This document shows, piece by piece, positions 54,242 to 63,290 of a DNA stretch of 64,000 nt. The DNA lies in NCBI GenBank assembly GCA_024970065.1, contig CP103908.1, positions 806,001-870,000 on the forward strand, in the 5' to 3' direction. Under the pieces are notes generated by a model. That model was not told the origin of the DNA. It saw only the letters and a list, made by a program, of their open reading frames with translations, and ran no database searches. The position numbers and the translations under genes were made by a program. The stretch's first letter is position 1. Each line of letters opens with the position of its first letter. Source of the DNA: Pediococcus acidilactici. Its GTDB lineage: Bacteria > Bacillota > Bacilli > Lactobacillales > Lactobacillaceae.

Positions 54242-55203
54242 TGGAACGGAAATTAATTGGGGTTGACCTTGGTGGAACAACAATCAAGTTTGCTATTTTA
54301 ACTGAGGATGGTGAGATCCAACAAAAATGGAGCGTGGAAACCAACGTCCTCGACGAAGGGTCTCACATTGTCCCGGACATTATTGAATCCATTAATCACC
54401 ACATTGATCTTTACAAGATGAACAAAGATCAATTTATTGGAATCGGGATGGGTACTCCCGGAACCGTTGATCGCCAACGGGGAACGGTAATTGGAGCATT
54501 TAACTTAAACTGGAAAGAAACCCAAAACGTAAAGGCAGAAATTGAAAAGGGTACGGGCATCAAGTTTGCAATTGATAACGATGCTAACGTAGCGGGCTTA
54601 GGTGAACGCTGGAAGGGTGCCGGAGAAAATGGTGACGACGTTGCTTTCGTTACTTTAGGTACTGGAATCGGCGGCGGCTTGATTGCCGGCGGTCAACTAT
54701 TGCACGGTAAAGCCGGCGCTGCTGGAGAAATCGGTCACGTAACGGTTGATCCTGAAGGATACCTATGTACCTGTGGCAAACGCGGTTGTTTAGAACAATA
54801 CGCAAGTGCAACTGGGGTAGTTCACGTAGCTCGTGATATGGCTGAAGAATTTTCTGGTGACTCCGAATTGAAGCGTCAAACTGATGACGGTCAAGACATC
54901 ACTTCTAAGCTAGTATTTGATTTGGCAAAAGAAGGCGACGTTTTAGCATTGCGCGTTGTTGACCGCGTTTGCTACATGCTAGGTTTAGCACTTGGTAACT
55001 TAGCAAACACCCTTAACCCTGAAAGCATTGTAATTGGCGGGGGCGTTTCCGCAGCCGGCGAATTCTTGTTAGACCGGGTTCGCGACAACTTTGAAAAATT
55101 TGCGTTCTCTACCGTTCGTTCTTCTACCCAATTGAAACTTGCTCGTTTGGGTAACGACGCGGGAGTTATCGGCGCGGCATCATTAGCGCGGGTATTTGCA
55201 TAA
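54241..55203 (+). CDS. glcK: Glucokinase (ROK family)
   Basis: This protein phosphorylates glucose with ATP. Its 320 residues have an N-terminal ATP-phosphate motif (GVDLGGTTIKFAIL), substrate segment IDNDANVAGLGERWKGAG near 100, and the ROK metal-binding motif CTCGKRGCLEQYAS near residue 177 with three Cys and His 167 in EIGHV. It is translationally coupled to yqgQ; the rhodanese gene follows. Confidence 0.96.
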   Translation: MERKLIGVDLGGTTIKFAILTEDGEIQQKWSVETNVLDEGSHIVPDIIESINHHIDLYKMNKDQFIGIGMGTPGTVDRQRGTVIGAFNLNWKETQNVKAEIEKGTGIKFAIDNDANVAGLGERWKGAGENGDDVAFVTLGTGIGGGLIAGGQLLHGKAGAAGEIGHVTVDPEGYLCTCGKRGCLEQYASATGVVHVARDMAEEFSGDSELKRQTDDGQDITSKLVFDLAKEGDVLALRVVDRVCYMLGLALGNLANTLNPESIVIGGGVSAAGEFLLDRVRDNFEKFAFSTVRSSTQLKLARLGNDAGVIGAASLARVFA

Positions 55204-55232
55204 TATATAGAAATTTTGGAGATGAATAAAAC

Positions 55233-55652
55233 ATGGTAGCTGCAGCAGCAAGTAACTCAAGTGGATTTTGGATCAATACCGTAATCATTATCTTAATCAT
55301 TGCCTACTTACTTTACCAACTATATATGTATTGGAAGCGGAGCAAGATTGCAACCCAATTGGATAATGAAGCTTTTCGGGCGGGAATGCGCAAAGCTCAA
55401 GTAATTGACGTGCGTGAAAAGAAAGAATTCGATGCCGGACACATTTTAGGTGCGCGCAACATTCCTTATTCCCAAATGAAAAGTCGGACGCAAGAGTTAC
55501 GCCCTGATTTACCAGTTTATTTATACGACCAAGGCCGAACCTTTAGTGGCCGAGCAGCCATGCTCTTATCTAAGCGCGGTTTTAAAAAACTATATATTTT
55601 GAAATATGGTTACCAACGTTGGGATGGAAAAACTAAAAAGGCTAAATATTAA
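55233..55652 (+). CDS. Membrane-anchored rhodanese-like protein lacking the catalytic Cys
   Basis: This 139-residue protein has one N-terminal membrane segment (about 8-32) and a rhodanese domain (about 45-137), with VIDVREKKEFDAGHILGARNIPY. In active rhodaneses the loop that follows the LVLYC strand has a Cys; here it reads VYLYDQGRTFSGR, with Asp in its place. It is therefore probably a non-catalytic binding protein. It has a GGAGATGA ribosome site and lies just after glcK. Confidence 0.9.
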   Translation: MVAAAASNSSGFWINTVIIILIIAYLLYQLYMYWKRSKIATQLDNEAFRAGMRKAQVIDVREKKEFDAGHILGARNIPYSQMKSRTQELRPDLPVYLYDQGRTFSGRAAMLLSKRGFKKLYILKYGYQRWDGKTKKAKY

Positions 55653-55693
55653 AAAGAGATTGGGTTAAAATGGAATTAACCCAATCTCTTTTT
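55651..55693. terminator. bidirectional terminator after the rhodanese gene
   Basis: A perfect 18-bp stem AAAAAGAGATTGGGTTAA with its complement, 7-base loop, and T-run on both strands; it serves the rhodanese gene (+) and the DUF3042 gene (-). Confidence 0.93.
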
Positions 55694-55736
55694 GTATACT
55701 AGTGCCAATTAGAAGTTAGTATTGTTTTAAAACGAA

Positions 55737-55913
55737 TTAACCGTTTTGCGCTGCGTGCCGTTTACGTTCTGCGCGCCGCCGATTTTCTTCAGCGCGGTTT
55801 TCGATTTCTTCAACGGGCTCTACAACTACCTTATGGAAGGTGTATACTGCACCCGCAATGGCACCAAGAGTTGATACGGATCCAAAAAGGAATCCCTTAA
55901 CAAATTTACCCAT
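55737..55913 (-). CDS. DUF3042 family small membrane protein
   Basis: This 58-residue protein reads MGKFVKGFLFGSVSTLGAIA and ends in a charged tail with many Arg and Glu (IENRAEENRRRAERKRHAAQNG). The N-terminal hydrophobic helix (about 6-28) is a membrane anchor; the rest is cytoplasmic, charged helix. It fits the DUF3042 family known from lactobacilli, whose function is not known. It has an AAGGAGC ribosome site 8 bases ahead and was found by reading the minus strand below the usual length cut-off. Confidence 0.85.
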   Translation of the reverse strand: MGKFVKGFLFGSVSTLGAIAGAVYTFHKVVVEPVEEIENRAEENRRRAERKRHAAQNG

Positions 55914-55994
55914 GTAATTCAGCTCCTTATTTAAATTACCTTAATTATGCGCTGAATTGACGAAAAATACCAGAAATAGATCTAGGAGAATGTT

Positions 55995-56729
55995 ATGTTA
56001 ACTCAAGTAATCGCCCACCGGGGCAGTAAGGGCGTTCGACCTGAAAATACGTTAGCGGCTTTCAAAAAAGCAATTGAAGAAGGCGCCGACGGAATTGAAA
56101 CGGACGTTCACTTATCAAAAGATGGTGAAATGGTAATCATCCACGATGAAACTGTTGATCGGACTACTAACGGGACGGGGCGAGTATTTGACCAAACGTT
56201 AGCTGAACTAAAACAGTTAAATGCGGGAGGCTCCTTTAGTGGCCGGTTCCAAGACGAAAAAATTCCCACTTTGCAAGAAGTTGTCGAATTGCTAGTTGCG
56301 GAACGGTACACCGGAATTTTTAACTTGGAATTAAAAACTGATAAATTTAAGTATCCGGGAATCGAACAAAAGGTATTTAGCTTCTTTAAAGATAAAGATT
56401 ACCCATTCCAATTGGTTTATTCTAGTTTTAATCCGCAGACGTTGGTGACCATGCACACGTTGCAACCAGACGTAGAGATGGCGAGTTTGTTTAAATTTAA
56501 CGCGAAAGCTGCCCGAAAACTAACTCATCGTAAAGTGATCCAGAACTGGCATCCTAGCATGGCTTGGGTACGGGGACATCGGTTAATTTTAGGAAAGCGC
56601 CGTTTACGCCCATGGACAATTAACGTAGAAAGTGATCTACGATTTTGCTTTCAAAAGGGTTTTTTAGGAGTGATTACAGATTATCCTACCCGGGCGTTAC
56701 AAGTTCGGGCAACTATTCAAGGAGGGTAA
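55995..56729 (+). CDS. Cytoplasmic glycerophosphodiester phosphodiesterase
   Basis: This protein hydrolyses glycerophosphodiesters to glycerol-3-phosphate and an alcohol. The 244-residue protein has the GDPD motif IAHRGSKGVRPENTLAAF and EEGADGIETDVHLSKDGEMVIIHDE (catalytic His 8, Glu 36, Asp 38 and His 50 region). No signal peptide, so it is the intracellular (UgpQ/YqiK-like) type. It has a GGAGAATGTT ribosome site and is followed by miaA one base later. Confidence 0.92.
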   Translation: MLTQVIAHRGSKGVRPENTLAAFKKAIEEGADGIETDVHLSKDGEMVIIHDETVDRTTNGTGRVFDQTLAELKQLNAGGSFSGRFQDEKIPTLQEVVELLVAERYTGIFNLELKTDKFKYPGIEQKVFSFFKDKDYPFQLVYSSFNPQTLVTMHTLQPDVEMASLFKFNAKAARKLTHRKVIQNWHPSMAWVRGHRLILGKRRLRPWTINVESDLRFCFQKGFLGVITDYPTRALQVRATIQGG

Positions 56730-56730
56730 G

Positions 56731-57648
56731 ATGCAAAAAGTTTTAGCAATTGTCGGTCCCACGGCAGTCGGAAAGACGAGTTTATCCATTGAGATGGCTA
56801 AACGCTGGAATGGCGAAATTATCTCGGGAGATTCGATGCAAGTCTATCAACGACTTGACGTTGGGACGGCGAAAATTTCTCCTGCAGAAATGCAAGGAGT
56901 GCCCCATCACCTAATTAACGTTCGAAAGGTACAGGAGCGTTTTTCAGCTGCTGATTTTAAGGAAGCGGCGGCAAGCCTTATAAAAGAAATTAGTGATAGA
57001 AAAAAGTTGCCAATCATCGTCGGGGGGACCGGCTTCTACCTACAAGCGCTATTAAATGATTTACAACTGGGAACCACTAACGAAGATCGTCAAAAAATTG
57101 AGGCGGTCCGAACGACACTAAATCAAAAAAGCGACGAAGAATTGCGTCAACGTTTGCAAGAAGTTGACCCGGAAAGTTATGCAGAAATCGACTTAAATAA
57201 CCGTCGGCGAGTAATCAGGGCTTTAGAAGTTTTCCAAACTACGGGTCAAAAATTTTCTGCGCAACCAAAGGCGCAGAGTGACCCGGTCTACGATGCGTTA
57301 TTAATCGGCTTGAATACGGAACGAAGTAAGTTGTACGAACGCATTAATCAGCGAGTGAAATTAATGTTAGCTCAAGGGTTGGAAGATGAAGCGCGGTGGC
57401 TGTTCAAACAACCGGGAGTGGTTCAGGCAACGAAAGGAATTGGCTATCGGGAGTGGCCAGCGTACTTTGCGGGTGAACAATCATACGCCGCCACGGTAGC
57501 TCAAATCCAAAAAGATTCCCGTCATTACGCTAAACGACAGCTAACGTGGTTTCGAAACCAAATGGACGTGAATTGGTTTGACATTATTCAAACCCCCGCA
57601 GAAAAGCAAGTAATTAATCAAAGAATTGAGGAGTGGTTAGCAAAATGA
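56731..57648 (+). CDS. miaA: tRNA dimethylallyltransferase MiaA
   Basis: This protein prenylates A37 of tRNAs reading UNN codons. Its 305 residues start with P-loop IVGPTAVGKTSLSIEMAK, followed by EIISGDSMQVYQRLDVGTAK (the Asp and Thr/Gln of the active site), VPHHLIN and GGTGFYLQALL. RYAKRQLTWFRNQ-type motif (HYAKRQLTWFRNQ) is near residue 268. Its stop overlaps the next gene's ATG (ATGA). Confidence 0.96.
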   Translation: MQKVLAIVGPTAVGKTSLSIEMAKRWNGEIISGDSMQVYQRLDVGTAKISPAEMQGVPHHLINVRKVQERFSAADFKEAAASLIKEISDRKKLPIIVGGTGFYLQALLNDLQLGTTNEDRQKIEAVRTTLNQKSDEELRQRLQEVDPESYAEIDLNNRRRVIRALEVFQTTGQKFSAQPKAQSDPVYDALLIGLNTERSKLYERINQRVKLMLAQGLEDEARWLFKQPGVVQATKGIGYREWPAYFAGEQSYAATVAQIQKDSRHYAKRQLTWFRNQMDVNWFDIIQTPAEKQVINQRIEEWLAK

Positions 57649-58904
57649 AAAATTGGAAGGATTCGTTTAAACCGGAAGTGCAACAATTAATTACCGAGGT
57701 TGAACAACAAATTCAGCCTAAGTTAGCGGAAATTGACGATCAGGTGACTTATAACCAGCAAAAGGTGTTAGAAGCCTTTCAAAAAGAACGGATTGCCGAA
57801 GAAAACTTGAACGGCGCGACGGGTTATGGTTACAACGACATGGGCCGAGACGCCTTGGATCGGGTTTACGCAGACGTTTTTAAAACTGAGGATGCCCTAG
57901 TGCGGCCCCAATTTGTTTCTGGAACCCACACCATTAGTACGGCATTTTTTGGGATGCTTCGACCTAACGATAAATTGCTCTACTTAACCGGTATGCCTTA
58001 CGATACTATCCAAGAAGTAATTGGCATTACTGGTGAAGCTGGACGTGGATCGTTGAAGGATTTTCAAATTGGGTTTGACTACGTGCCATTGTTAGCCGAT
58101 GGAAAAGTTGATTTTGAAGGAATGCGGTCGAAATTGACTTCAGACGTTAAGGTGGTAGCCATTCAGCGGTCGCGCGGGTACGATAGCCGGGCTAGTTTTA
58201 CGGTCACGGAAATTGAAGAGATGGTTAAACAAGTGCGACAGGTCGCACCAGACGTCACCATCTTTGTAGATAACTGCTACGGAGAATTTTCTGAAACCAT
58301 CGAGCCCACGGAAGTCGGAGTTGACGTGATGGTCGGTTCCTTGATTAAAAACGCCGGGGGAGGCATTGTCCAAACTGGTGGTTACGTGGTTGGACGAGGT
58401 GACTTGATTGAAAAAATTGCTAGCCGCCTTACTAACGTTGGCTCAGGAAAAGAAGAGGGCGCGACCTTAGAAAATTTACGGCGAATGTTCCAAGGCTTTT
58501 TCATGGCACCGTCGGTTACTGGAGCAGCTATTAAGGGAGCTATTTTTGAAAGTGCACTTCTTGAAAAGTGTGGCCTCGAAGTCGATCCAAAATGGGATGA
58601 TGCGCGAACGGACTTAATTCAAACCATTAATTTTGGTGATCCGAAGCCAATGGTTAAATTTGCTAAACAAATTCAAAAGAATTCACCAATTGACTCCTAT
58701 GTTGATCCAGAACCTTCCGTAATGGCTGGTTACGAAGATAAGGTGATTATGGCAGCCGGTACTTTTGTCCAAGGGGCTAGCATTGAATTTTCCGCAGACG
58801 GTCCGCTACGTGCGCCCTACACTTTATATCTCCAAGGTGGGTTAACGTACGCACACGTAAAAGTGGCGATTGCAAAGGCCGTGGAAGCAACTTTTTTCAG
58901 TTGA
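57645..58904 (+). CDS. ynbB: YnbB-type PLP-dependent lyase/aminotransferase
   Basis: This 419-residue PLP enzyme is related to methionine gamma-lyase, often labelled aluminium-resistance protein. Its fold type I features include FVSGTHTISTAFFGMLRPND, VDNCYGEFSE and the probable PLP Lys in GSLIKNAGGGIVQTGGY. Substrate unproven. ATG 57645 (overlapping the miaA stop) is chosen because an in-frame GTG 12 bases earlier lies in the ribosome site. The miaA-ynbB-glnR-glnA order is conserved in Firmicutes. Confidence 0.9.
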   Translation: MKNWKDSFKPEVQQLITEVEQQIQPKLAEIDDQVTYNQQKVLEAFQKERIAEENLNGATGYGYNDMGRDALDRVYADVFKTEDALVRPQFVSGTHTISTAFFGMLRPNDKLLYLTGMPYDTIQEVIGITGEAGRGSLKDFQIGFDYVPLLADGKVDFEGMRSKLTSDVKVVAIQRSRGYDSRASFTVTEIEEMVKQVRQVAPDVTIFVDNCYGEFSETIEPTEVGVDVMVGSLIKNAGGGIVQTGGYVVGRGDLIEKIASRLTNVGSGKEEGATLENLRRMFQGFFMAPSVTGAAIKGAIFESALLEKCGLEVDPKWDDARTDLIQTINFGDPKPMVKFAKQIQKNSPIDSYVDPEPSVMAGYEDKVIMAAGTFVQGASIEFSADGPLRAPYTLYLQGGLTYAHVKVAIAKAVEATFFS

Positions 58905-58921
58905 TGTTAGAAAACCTGACA
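58905..58921 (+). promoter_or_regulatory. GlnR operator of glnRA
   Basis: TGTTAGAAAACCTGACA fits the GlnR/TnrA consensus TGTNA-N7-TNACA at every fixed position. It begins directly after the ynbB stop and ends 6 bases before the -35 of glnRA. Confidence 0.9.
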
Positions 58922-58927
58922 TGATTC

Positions 58928-58956
58928 TTGACGGGCGGTTTTGCGATTGGTAGAAT
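58928..58956 (+). promoter_or_regulatory. glnRA promoter
   Basis: TTGACG, 17 bases, TAGAAT with TGG in front; 27 bases before glnR. The GlnR box lies just upstream of the -35. Confidence 0.85.
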
Positions 58957-58983
58957 AAGTTCAATATTAAAGGAGTTATTGGT

Positions 58984-59349
58984 ATGAGTGAAAAAGAGCT
59001 CCGTCGTTCACTGGCGGTTTTACCAATTGGTACAGTTATGAAGTTAACGTCGCTAACTGCGCGGCAAATCCGATATTACGAGCAACACCAATTGGTTTTT
59101 CCGGAACGTAGTGAAGGAAATCGACGCTTATTTTCGTTGAACGACGTGGATCGCTTGCTAGAAATTAAGGATTACTTAGCAGACGGTTTAACCATTGCCG
59201 AGGTGCAACGGCAGTTTGCTCAACAAGCAGAAGCGCGTAAACGTTCTCTTTCAGACAGTCAAATGCGGAAGATTTTGCGCGACGAGTTGTTACAAACTGG
59301 CCGATTAACCGACGATGATGGCCCAACTTTTCCAATTAAACGAATTTAA
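58984..59349 (+). CDS. glnR: Nitrogen regulator GlnR (MerR family)
   Basis: This 121-residue repressor acts under nitrogen excess; it represses glnRA and other nitrogen genes. The N-terminal MerR-type winged helix (PIGTVMKLTSLTARQIRYYEQ, FSLNDVDRLLEIKDYL) is complete; the short C-terminal tail (after about 85) is where GlnR contacts feedback-inhibited glutamine synthetase. It has an AAAGGAG site and sits directly before glnA, with a matching operator upstream. Confidence 0.96.
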   Translation: MSEKELRRSLAVLPIGTVMKLTSLTARQIRYYEQHQLVFPERSEGNRRLFSLNDVDRLLEIKDYLADGLTIAEVQRQFAQQAEARKRSLSDSQMRKILRDELLQTGRLTDDDGPTFPIKRI

Positions 59350-59379
59350 TAAAAATATAAGTGGGGCGGACATAGAATT

Positions 59380-60720
59380 ATGGCAAAGAAAAATTATACA
59401 CCAGCAGATATTCGGCAAATGGCAAAGGACAATAACGTCCAATTTTTACGCTTAATGTTTACGGATCTTTTCGGGGTAATCAAAAATGTTGAAGTGCCAA
59501 TTAGTCAATTAGATAAATTGTTAGAAAACAAGTTAATGTTTGACGGGTCTTCAATTGACGGTTTTGTTCGGATCGAAGAAAGTGATATGTATCTTTATCC
59601 GGACTTGTCTACGTGGATGGTCTTTCCTTGGGGAAGTGAACACGGTAAAGTCGCGCGGGTGATTTGTGAAGTATATACCAGCGACCGGAAGCCTTTTGCT
59701 GGGGATCCACGGAACAACTTGATCCGTGTGTTGCAAGAAATGAAAGACGAAGGGTTCACCGATTTTAATATTGGACCAGAACCAGAATTCTTCCTCTTGA
59801 AGCTGGATGAAAATGGTAAGCCAACGACCCACCTTAACGATCAGGGAAGCTACTTTGATTTGGCACCCGTCGACTTAGGAGAAAATTGTCGGCGTGACAT
59901 CGTTTTAGAACTTGAAAATATGGGCTTTGACGTGGAAGCGTCCCATCACGAGGTTGCTCCGGGCCAGCACGAAATTGATTTCAAATATGCGGATGCACTA
60001 ACGGCAGCTGATAACATCCAAACCTTCAAGTTAGTCGTTAAGACGGTTGCACGGAAGTATAATTTACACGCAACTTTTATGCCTAAACCACTCGATGGGA
60101 TCAACGGTTCGGGAATGCACTTAAACATGTCCCTTTTCAACAAGGAGGGTAACGCCTTTTATGATGAAAAAGGCGAGTTACAACTTTCTCAAAAGGCCTA
60201 CTGGTTCTTGGGAGGATTGCTGAAACACGCTCGGAGTTATACGGCGGTTTGCAACCCAATCGTTAATTCTTATAAACGCCTAGTACCTGGCTATGAAGCA
60301 CCAGTTTACGTAGCTTGGTCTGGTTCTAACCGCTCACCACTTATTCGGGTCCCATCTAGCAAGGGACTATCAACACGTTTTGAAGTGCGGAGCGTTGATC
60401 CGTCAGCCAACCCTTATTTGGCGATTGCGGCGGTTCTGGAAGCGGGACTAGACGGGATTCGCAACCAGATTGAACCAGATGATTCGGTTGACCGCAACAT
60501 CTACCGGATGAACGTTCAAGAACGTCATGAAGAACACATTCAAGATTTACCTTCCACATTGCATAACGCGCTTAAGGAATTTGAAAAGGATGGCGTAATG
60601 AAAAAAGCACTTGGGGACCACATCTTCCAAAGCTTCTTAGAAGCTAAAAAGTTAGAGTGGGCTTCGTATCGTCAAGAAGTTACCCAATGGGAACGGGATC
60701 AGTATTTAGAAATGTTTTAA
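59380..60720 (+). CDS. glnA: Glutamine synthetase, type I-alpha
   Basis: This protein makes glutamine from glutamate, ammonia and ATP. Its 446 residues match the short, non-adenylylated Gram-positive type. Landmarks: [15 protein letters not shown] near 26, [15 protein letters not shown] near 52, GPEPEFFLL near 130, [13 protein letters not shown] near 198, [12 protein letters not shown] near 241, and the NRSPLIRVP loop near 315. It is the second gene of the glnRA operon, with feedback-inhibited enzyme acting on GlnR. Confidence 0.97.
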   Translation: MAKKNYTPADIRQMAKDNNVQFLRLMFTDLFGVIKNVEVPISQLDKLLENKLMFDGSSIDGFVRIEESDMYLYPDLSTWMVFPWGSEHGKVARVICEVYTSDRKPFAGDPRNNLIRVLQEMKDEGFTDFNIGPEPEFFLLKLDENGKPTTHLNDQGSYFDLAPVDLGENCRRDIVLELENMGFDVEASHHEVAPGQHEIDFKYADALTAADNIQTFKLVVKTVARKYNLHATFMPKPLDGINGSGMHLNMSLFNKEGNAFYDEKGELQLSQKAYWFLGGLLKHARSYTAVCNPIVNSYKRLVPGYEAPVYVAWSGSNRSPLIRVPSSKGLSTRFEVRSVDPSANPYLAIAAVLEAGLDGIRNQIEPDDSVDRNIYRMNVQERHEEHIQDLPSTLHNALKEFEKDGVMKKALGDHIFQSFLEAKKLEWASYRQEVTQWERDQYLEMF

Positions 60721-60757
60721 AAAATAATGAGCACTTCCGTAGTTAGTGAGGAGGATG

Positions 60758-60805
60758 AAATAAGGTTTCGGATTAAAGAATAAATCCGAGGCCTTATTTT
60801 AGTTA
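60758..60805 (+). terminator. glnA terminator
   Basis: AAATAAGGTTTCGGATT pairs with AATCCGAGGCCTTATTT (17 positions, two G-T pairs), then TTTTAG; the T-tract is short. Confidence 0.7.
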
Positions 60806-60937
60806 GGTCGTCTTTTTAAGGGTGGAACGGTTTTAAAGTTTATTTTTGAAGTTTGTCTAAATTTGGTGGCGAAACGCTTTATTTATTTGAAATTTTTTTG
60901 TAACATTAAGACAGAAATAGAGAATGGAGCGGATATC

Positions 60938-61813
60938 ATGGCAGATGAACGTAAGAACCACGGGCAATCTAGTGGGGAGATTTTAATTTCCCAACTAAGG
61001 GTAAAGGATCAATACATAAATGATTTGGCGGAAGCCATTGACCATCATGATGATTTACAGGTTTACCAACTCTTAGAGCCGGTACGTTACCAAGAAGAAA
61101 TTGATCAAAGCTTCGAATTAAAGTATGGGGAGCACCCGTTTGAGCTGGTTAAGGATCAACGTGCGGAGCTCGCCCATTATTTAAGCGATAACTTAATTGA
61201 CTATTTAATTCAAAAGTTTCCGTTTTTCTACTATCGTGAGGTAGAGAAGGGACAATTTATTGTCTTCTTCGGAAATTGGTGGGATCGTCGTCAAATCGGT
61301 ACGTTGGATTCTTTGAATATTGAACTAGCGTTAGACGAAGCCAAATTAAGCCAGTTGGAAAAAGCTTTGCAAGCTGAAGAAACTGGAGAAACCTTAAACG
61401 GCGATCGAATTGCCGAACTCTCCGCTGAAAATGTAAGGCTACAAAAATTAATTGATGGCCAAGCTGATTTAGAGAAGAAAAAAGAAGAATTAATGCAACA
61501 ACAAAGTGATTTAGCCGAAAAAGGCGGCTTGTTTGAGTCGGCTAAGGTAAAAGAAGAACGTCAACAACTTAAGGAAGAGTTGGCGAAGGTCGAAGAAGAG
61601 ATCCAAACGGCTAACCAAGCACCAAGTAAAATTCGAGAACAACAAAAGCAAATTTTGGCATTGTCGAAAGAAGATACTATGTTGGGATTGGAGACGGCAG
61701 CCTTAAAGAAGAGCTTTACGAGTTTTAAGGAATTTCACGAACTAACGCAAAACCTTTACCATAACTACCTTATGGATCTATTAGACGAAGGGCAGGTAAA
61801 GTCTAATGGATAA
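60938..61813 (+). CDS. Coiled-coil protein of unknown function, first gene of a three-gene cluster
   Basis: This 291-residue protein has no recognised domain. After a polar start there is a compact region (about 30-125, with FFYYREVEKGQFIVFFGNWW, rich in aromatics), then a long predicted coiled coil (about 128-245, repeats of E/K/Q/L such as LEKKKEELMQQQSDLAEKG), then a short helical end. ATG 60938 is used with TGGAGCG ribosome site; 25 upstream in-frame residues lack one. Its 3' end overlaps the next gene by 8 bases. Some lactobacillar coiled-coil proteins like this are labelled exonuclease SbcC, but I see no ATPase motif. Confidence 0.6.
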   Translation: MADERKNHGQSSGEILISQLRVKDQYINDLAEAIDHHDDLQVYQLLEPVRYQEEIDQSFELKYGEHPFELVKDQRAELAHYLSDNLIDYLIQKFPFFYYREVEKGQFIVFFGNWWDRRQIGTLDSLNIELALDEAKLSQLEKALQAEETGETLNGDRIAELSAENVRLQKLIDGQADLEKKKEELMQQQSDLAEKGGLFESAKVKEERQQLKEELAKVEEEIQTANQAPSKIREQQKQILALSKEDTMLGLETAALKKSFTSFKEFHELTQNLYHNYLMDLLDEGQVKSNG

Positions 61814-62738
61814 GCAAACAACGAACCAGACAACTAACAATCAAGGCGCTAACAAATTTAACGATACCATGTTAAAAGTTCAAGACGAATTAAATGAAGG
61901 ACTCAAGAAGGGCCAACGCTACGCGGAATTAATGCACGAATTGACTACCACCGCTGATCCTATCGAATTATTGGACGCAACTCGGCAGTTGGCTACTTTT
62001 GAAGTGGATACGGCTGCGGTAGTTTTTCCGAAAAAGTTTGCGGCGAGTGACTACTATTTAATTTTTATGTCCCGATTGCTTGAACTAAACGGATTAACTA
62101 ACGAATTTCGGACAGCGATGGTGGAAACGGATGGGCATCCAGTCATGCATCATCAGTGGCCGAATAGCGACCAAATTTTCCGGTTTGAAAAGAACGGTGC
62201 CCACTTAGCATACGTAGAACAGACTAGCCACCAAGTTATTTTTAGGTTAGATTTAGAAAAGCAAACCATGAGTTTTGACACCGCAACTATTAACAATTTG
62301 TACTTTTTAAGTGAAGGCACGGATCCAAAAACTTCGCTGAAAAAACAGGTGGCTTCCTTCATTAAATTTGGGCAATTGCTTGAAAAAAATTATCATTTCC
62401 AAGTTGACTTTAACATGTTTGACGCACGAAATGAAAAGACTTACGTTTTTGAAGGAACCGGTTTGGATAGCAGTATTCTTGATGAACTATTTGTTGCTGC
62501 TGCGCAGAATCACTACATTCTTTACAATGCGGATGAGTTTTTAGGGGCGTTCTTACGCTTGAAATCAAACGTGATGTTGACAATTTTTGAAATGGACGCT
62601 GCTAACCACCAGTGGGCTATGCGGGTCCAAGATCAAGAGGAACGGTATTCTTTATTTGACGTTTTGAAAGACTATGCCTTCCTCAATGATTGGTACGTTA
62701 ATAATATTGATGATTTGAAATTAAAAATGATACTTTAA
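61806..62738 (+). CDS. Unknown protein, second gene of cluster
   Basis: This 310-residue protein has no motif I can name. It has a polar N-terminal tail rich in Thr, Asn and Gln (about 1-20) and then a mixed alpha/beta globular region without membrane segments or Cys. It starts inside the preceding gene (8-base overlap), and the dUTPase-like gene follows 12 bases after its stop, so it is part of one operon. I do not know the function. Confidence 0.6.
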   Translation: MDKQTTNQTTNNQGANKFNDTMLKVQDELNEGLKKGQRYAELMHELTTTADPIELLDATRQLATFEVDTAAVVFPKKFAASDYYLIFMSRLLELNGLTNEFRTAMVETDGHPVMHHQWPNSDQIFRFEKNGAHLAYVEQTSHQVIFRLDLEKQTMSFDTATINNLYFLSEGTDPKTSLKKQVASFIKFGQLLEKNYHFQVDFNMFDARNEKTYVFEGTGLDSSILDELFVAAAQNHYILYNADEFLGAFLRLKSNVMLTIFEMDAANHQWAMRVQDQEERYSLFDVLKDYAFLNDWYVNNIDDLKLKMIL

Positions 62739-62750
62739 GGTGATTAATAA

Positions 62751-63290
62751 ATGGATTGGGCAAAGATGTTACAAGCTTCGGTTAACCTCGACCGTGACAT
62801 TCGGATTAAGCATAATTTACAAAATAGCTTGGCGGATCGCATTCAGGAAGCATACATTTCCTTGGACGTGGAGTTAGCCGAAATTGCTAATGCTGCGGAG
62901 TGGTTTAAAGTTTGGAAAACCCATCGTGGAAAACGGGACGGTGACCTGTCCGTTCACCAAACGGTCTTGAACGAGTTTGTGGACGCCATTGATTTCTTTT
63001 TGTTGATGGCCAACTTAAATCAGTGGAACCACTTGATTGTAATTAGTGATGAACAGCTGGCTTCTTATCAAAATGACCAGCGGGATTTAGACTTGTCCTT
63101 GATGTATTTGAATATTAAGAAAATGTTATTTTCAACCTATTCATATAACCGGGGGACCGACTTTCAGCACGCTTGGCATTTATTTATAAAGTTTGGTATT
63201 CAAGGTTTAGGGTTTACACCAGAAGAATTGGAAAAAAGCTTCTTCGCAAAGAATCAAGTTAATTATCAGCGTCAAGAAAACAACTATTAG
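62751..63290 (+). CDS. Dimeric dUTPase/MazG-fold-like nucleotide pyrophosphohydrolase
   Basis: This 179-residue all-helical protein has the metal-binding pattern of the dUTPase_2/dimeric dUTPase family: ISLDVELAEIANAAEWFKVWK (ExxE, near residues 38-57) and VLNEFVDAIDFFLLMAN (ExxD, near 77-93). The family hydrolyses dUTP/dUDP or related (d)NTPs to monophosphate. It has an AAGGTGA ribosome site. Placement as third gene after two uncharacterised genes suggests a linked function; the substrate is inferred only. Confidence 0.8.
   Translation: MDWAKMLQASVNLDRDIRIKHNLQNSLADRIQEAYISLDVELAEIANAAEWFKVWKTHRGKRDGDLSVHQTVLNEFVDAIDFFLLMANLNQWNHLIVISDEQLASYQNDQRDLDLSLMYLNIKKMLFSTYSYNRGTDFQHAWHLFIKFGIQGLGFTPEELEKSFFAKNQVNYQRQENNY

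Noticed and set aside
59350..59379. Second GlnR box between glnR and glnA
   Set aside because: No TGTNA-N7-TNACA match in that gap.
60863..60937. 25-residue N-terminal extension of the coiled-coil protein
   Set aside because: No ribosome site at 60863 and AT-rich promoter-like composition; the ATG at 60938 has a TGGAGCG site.
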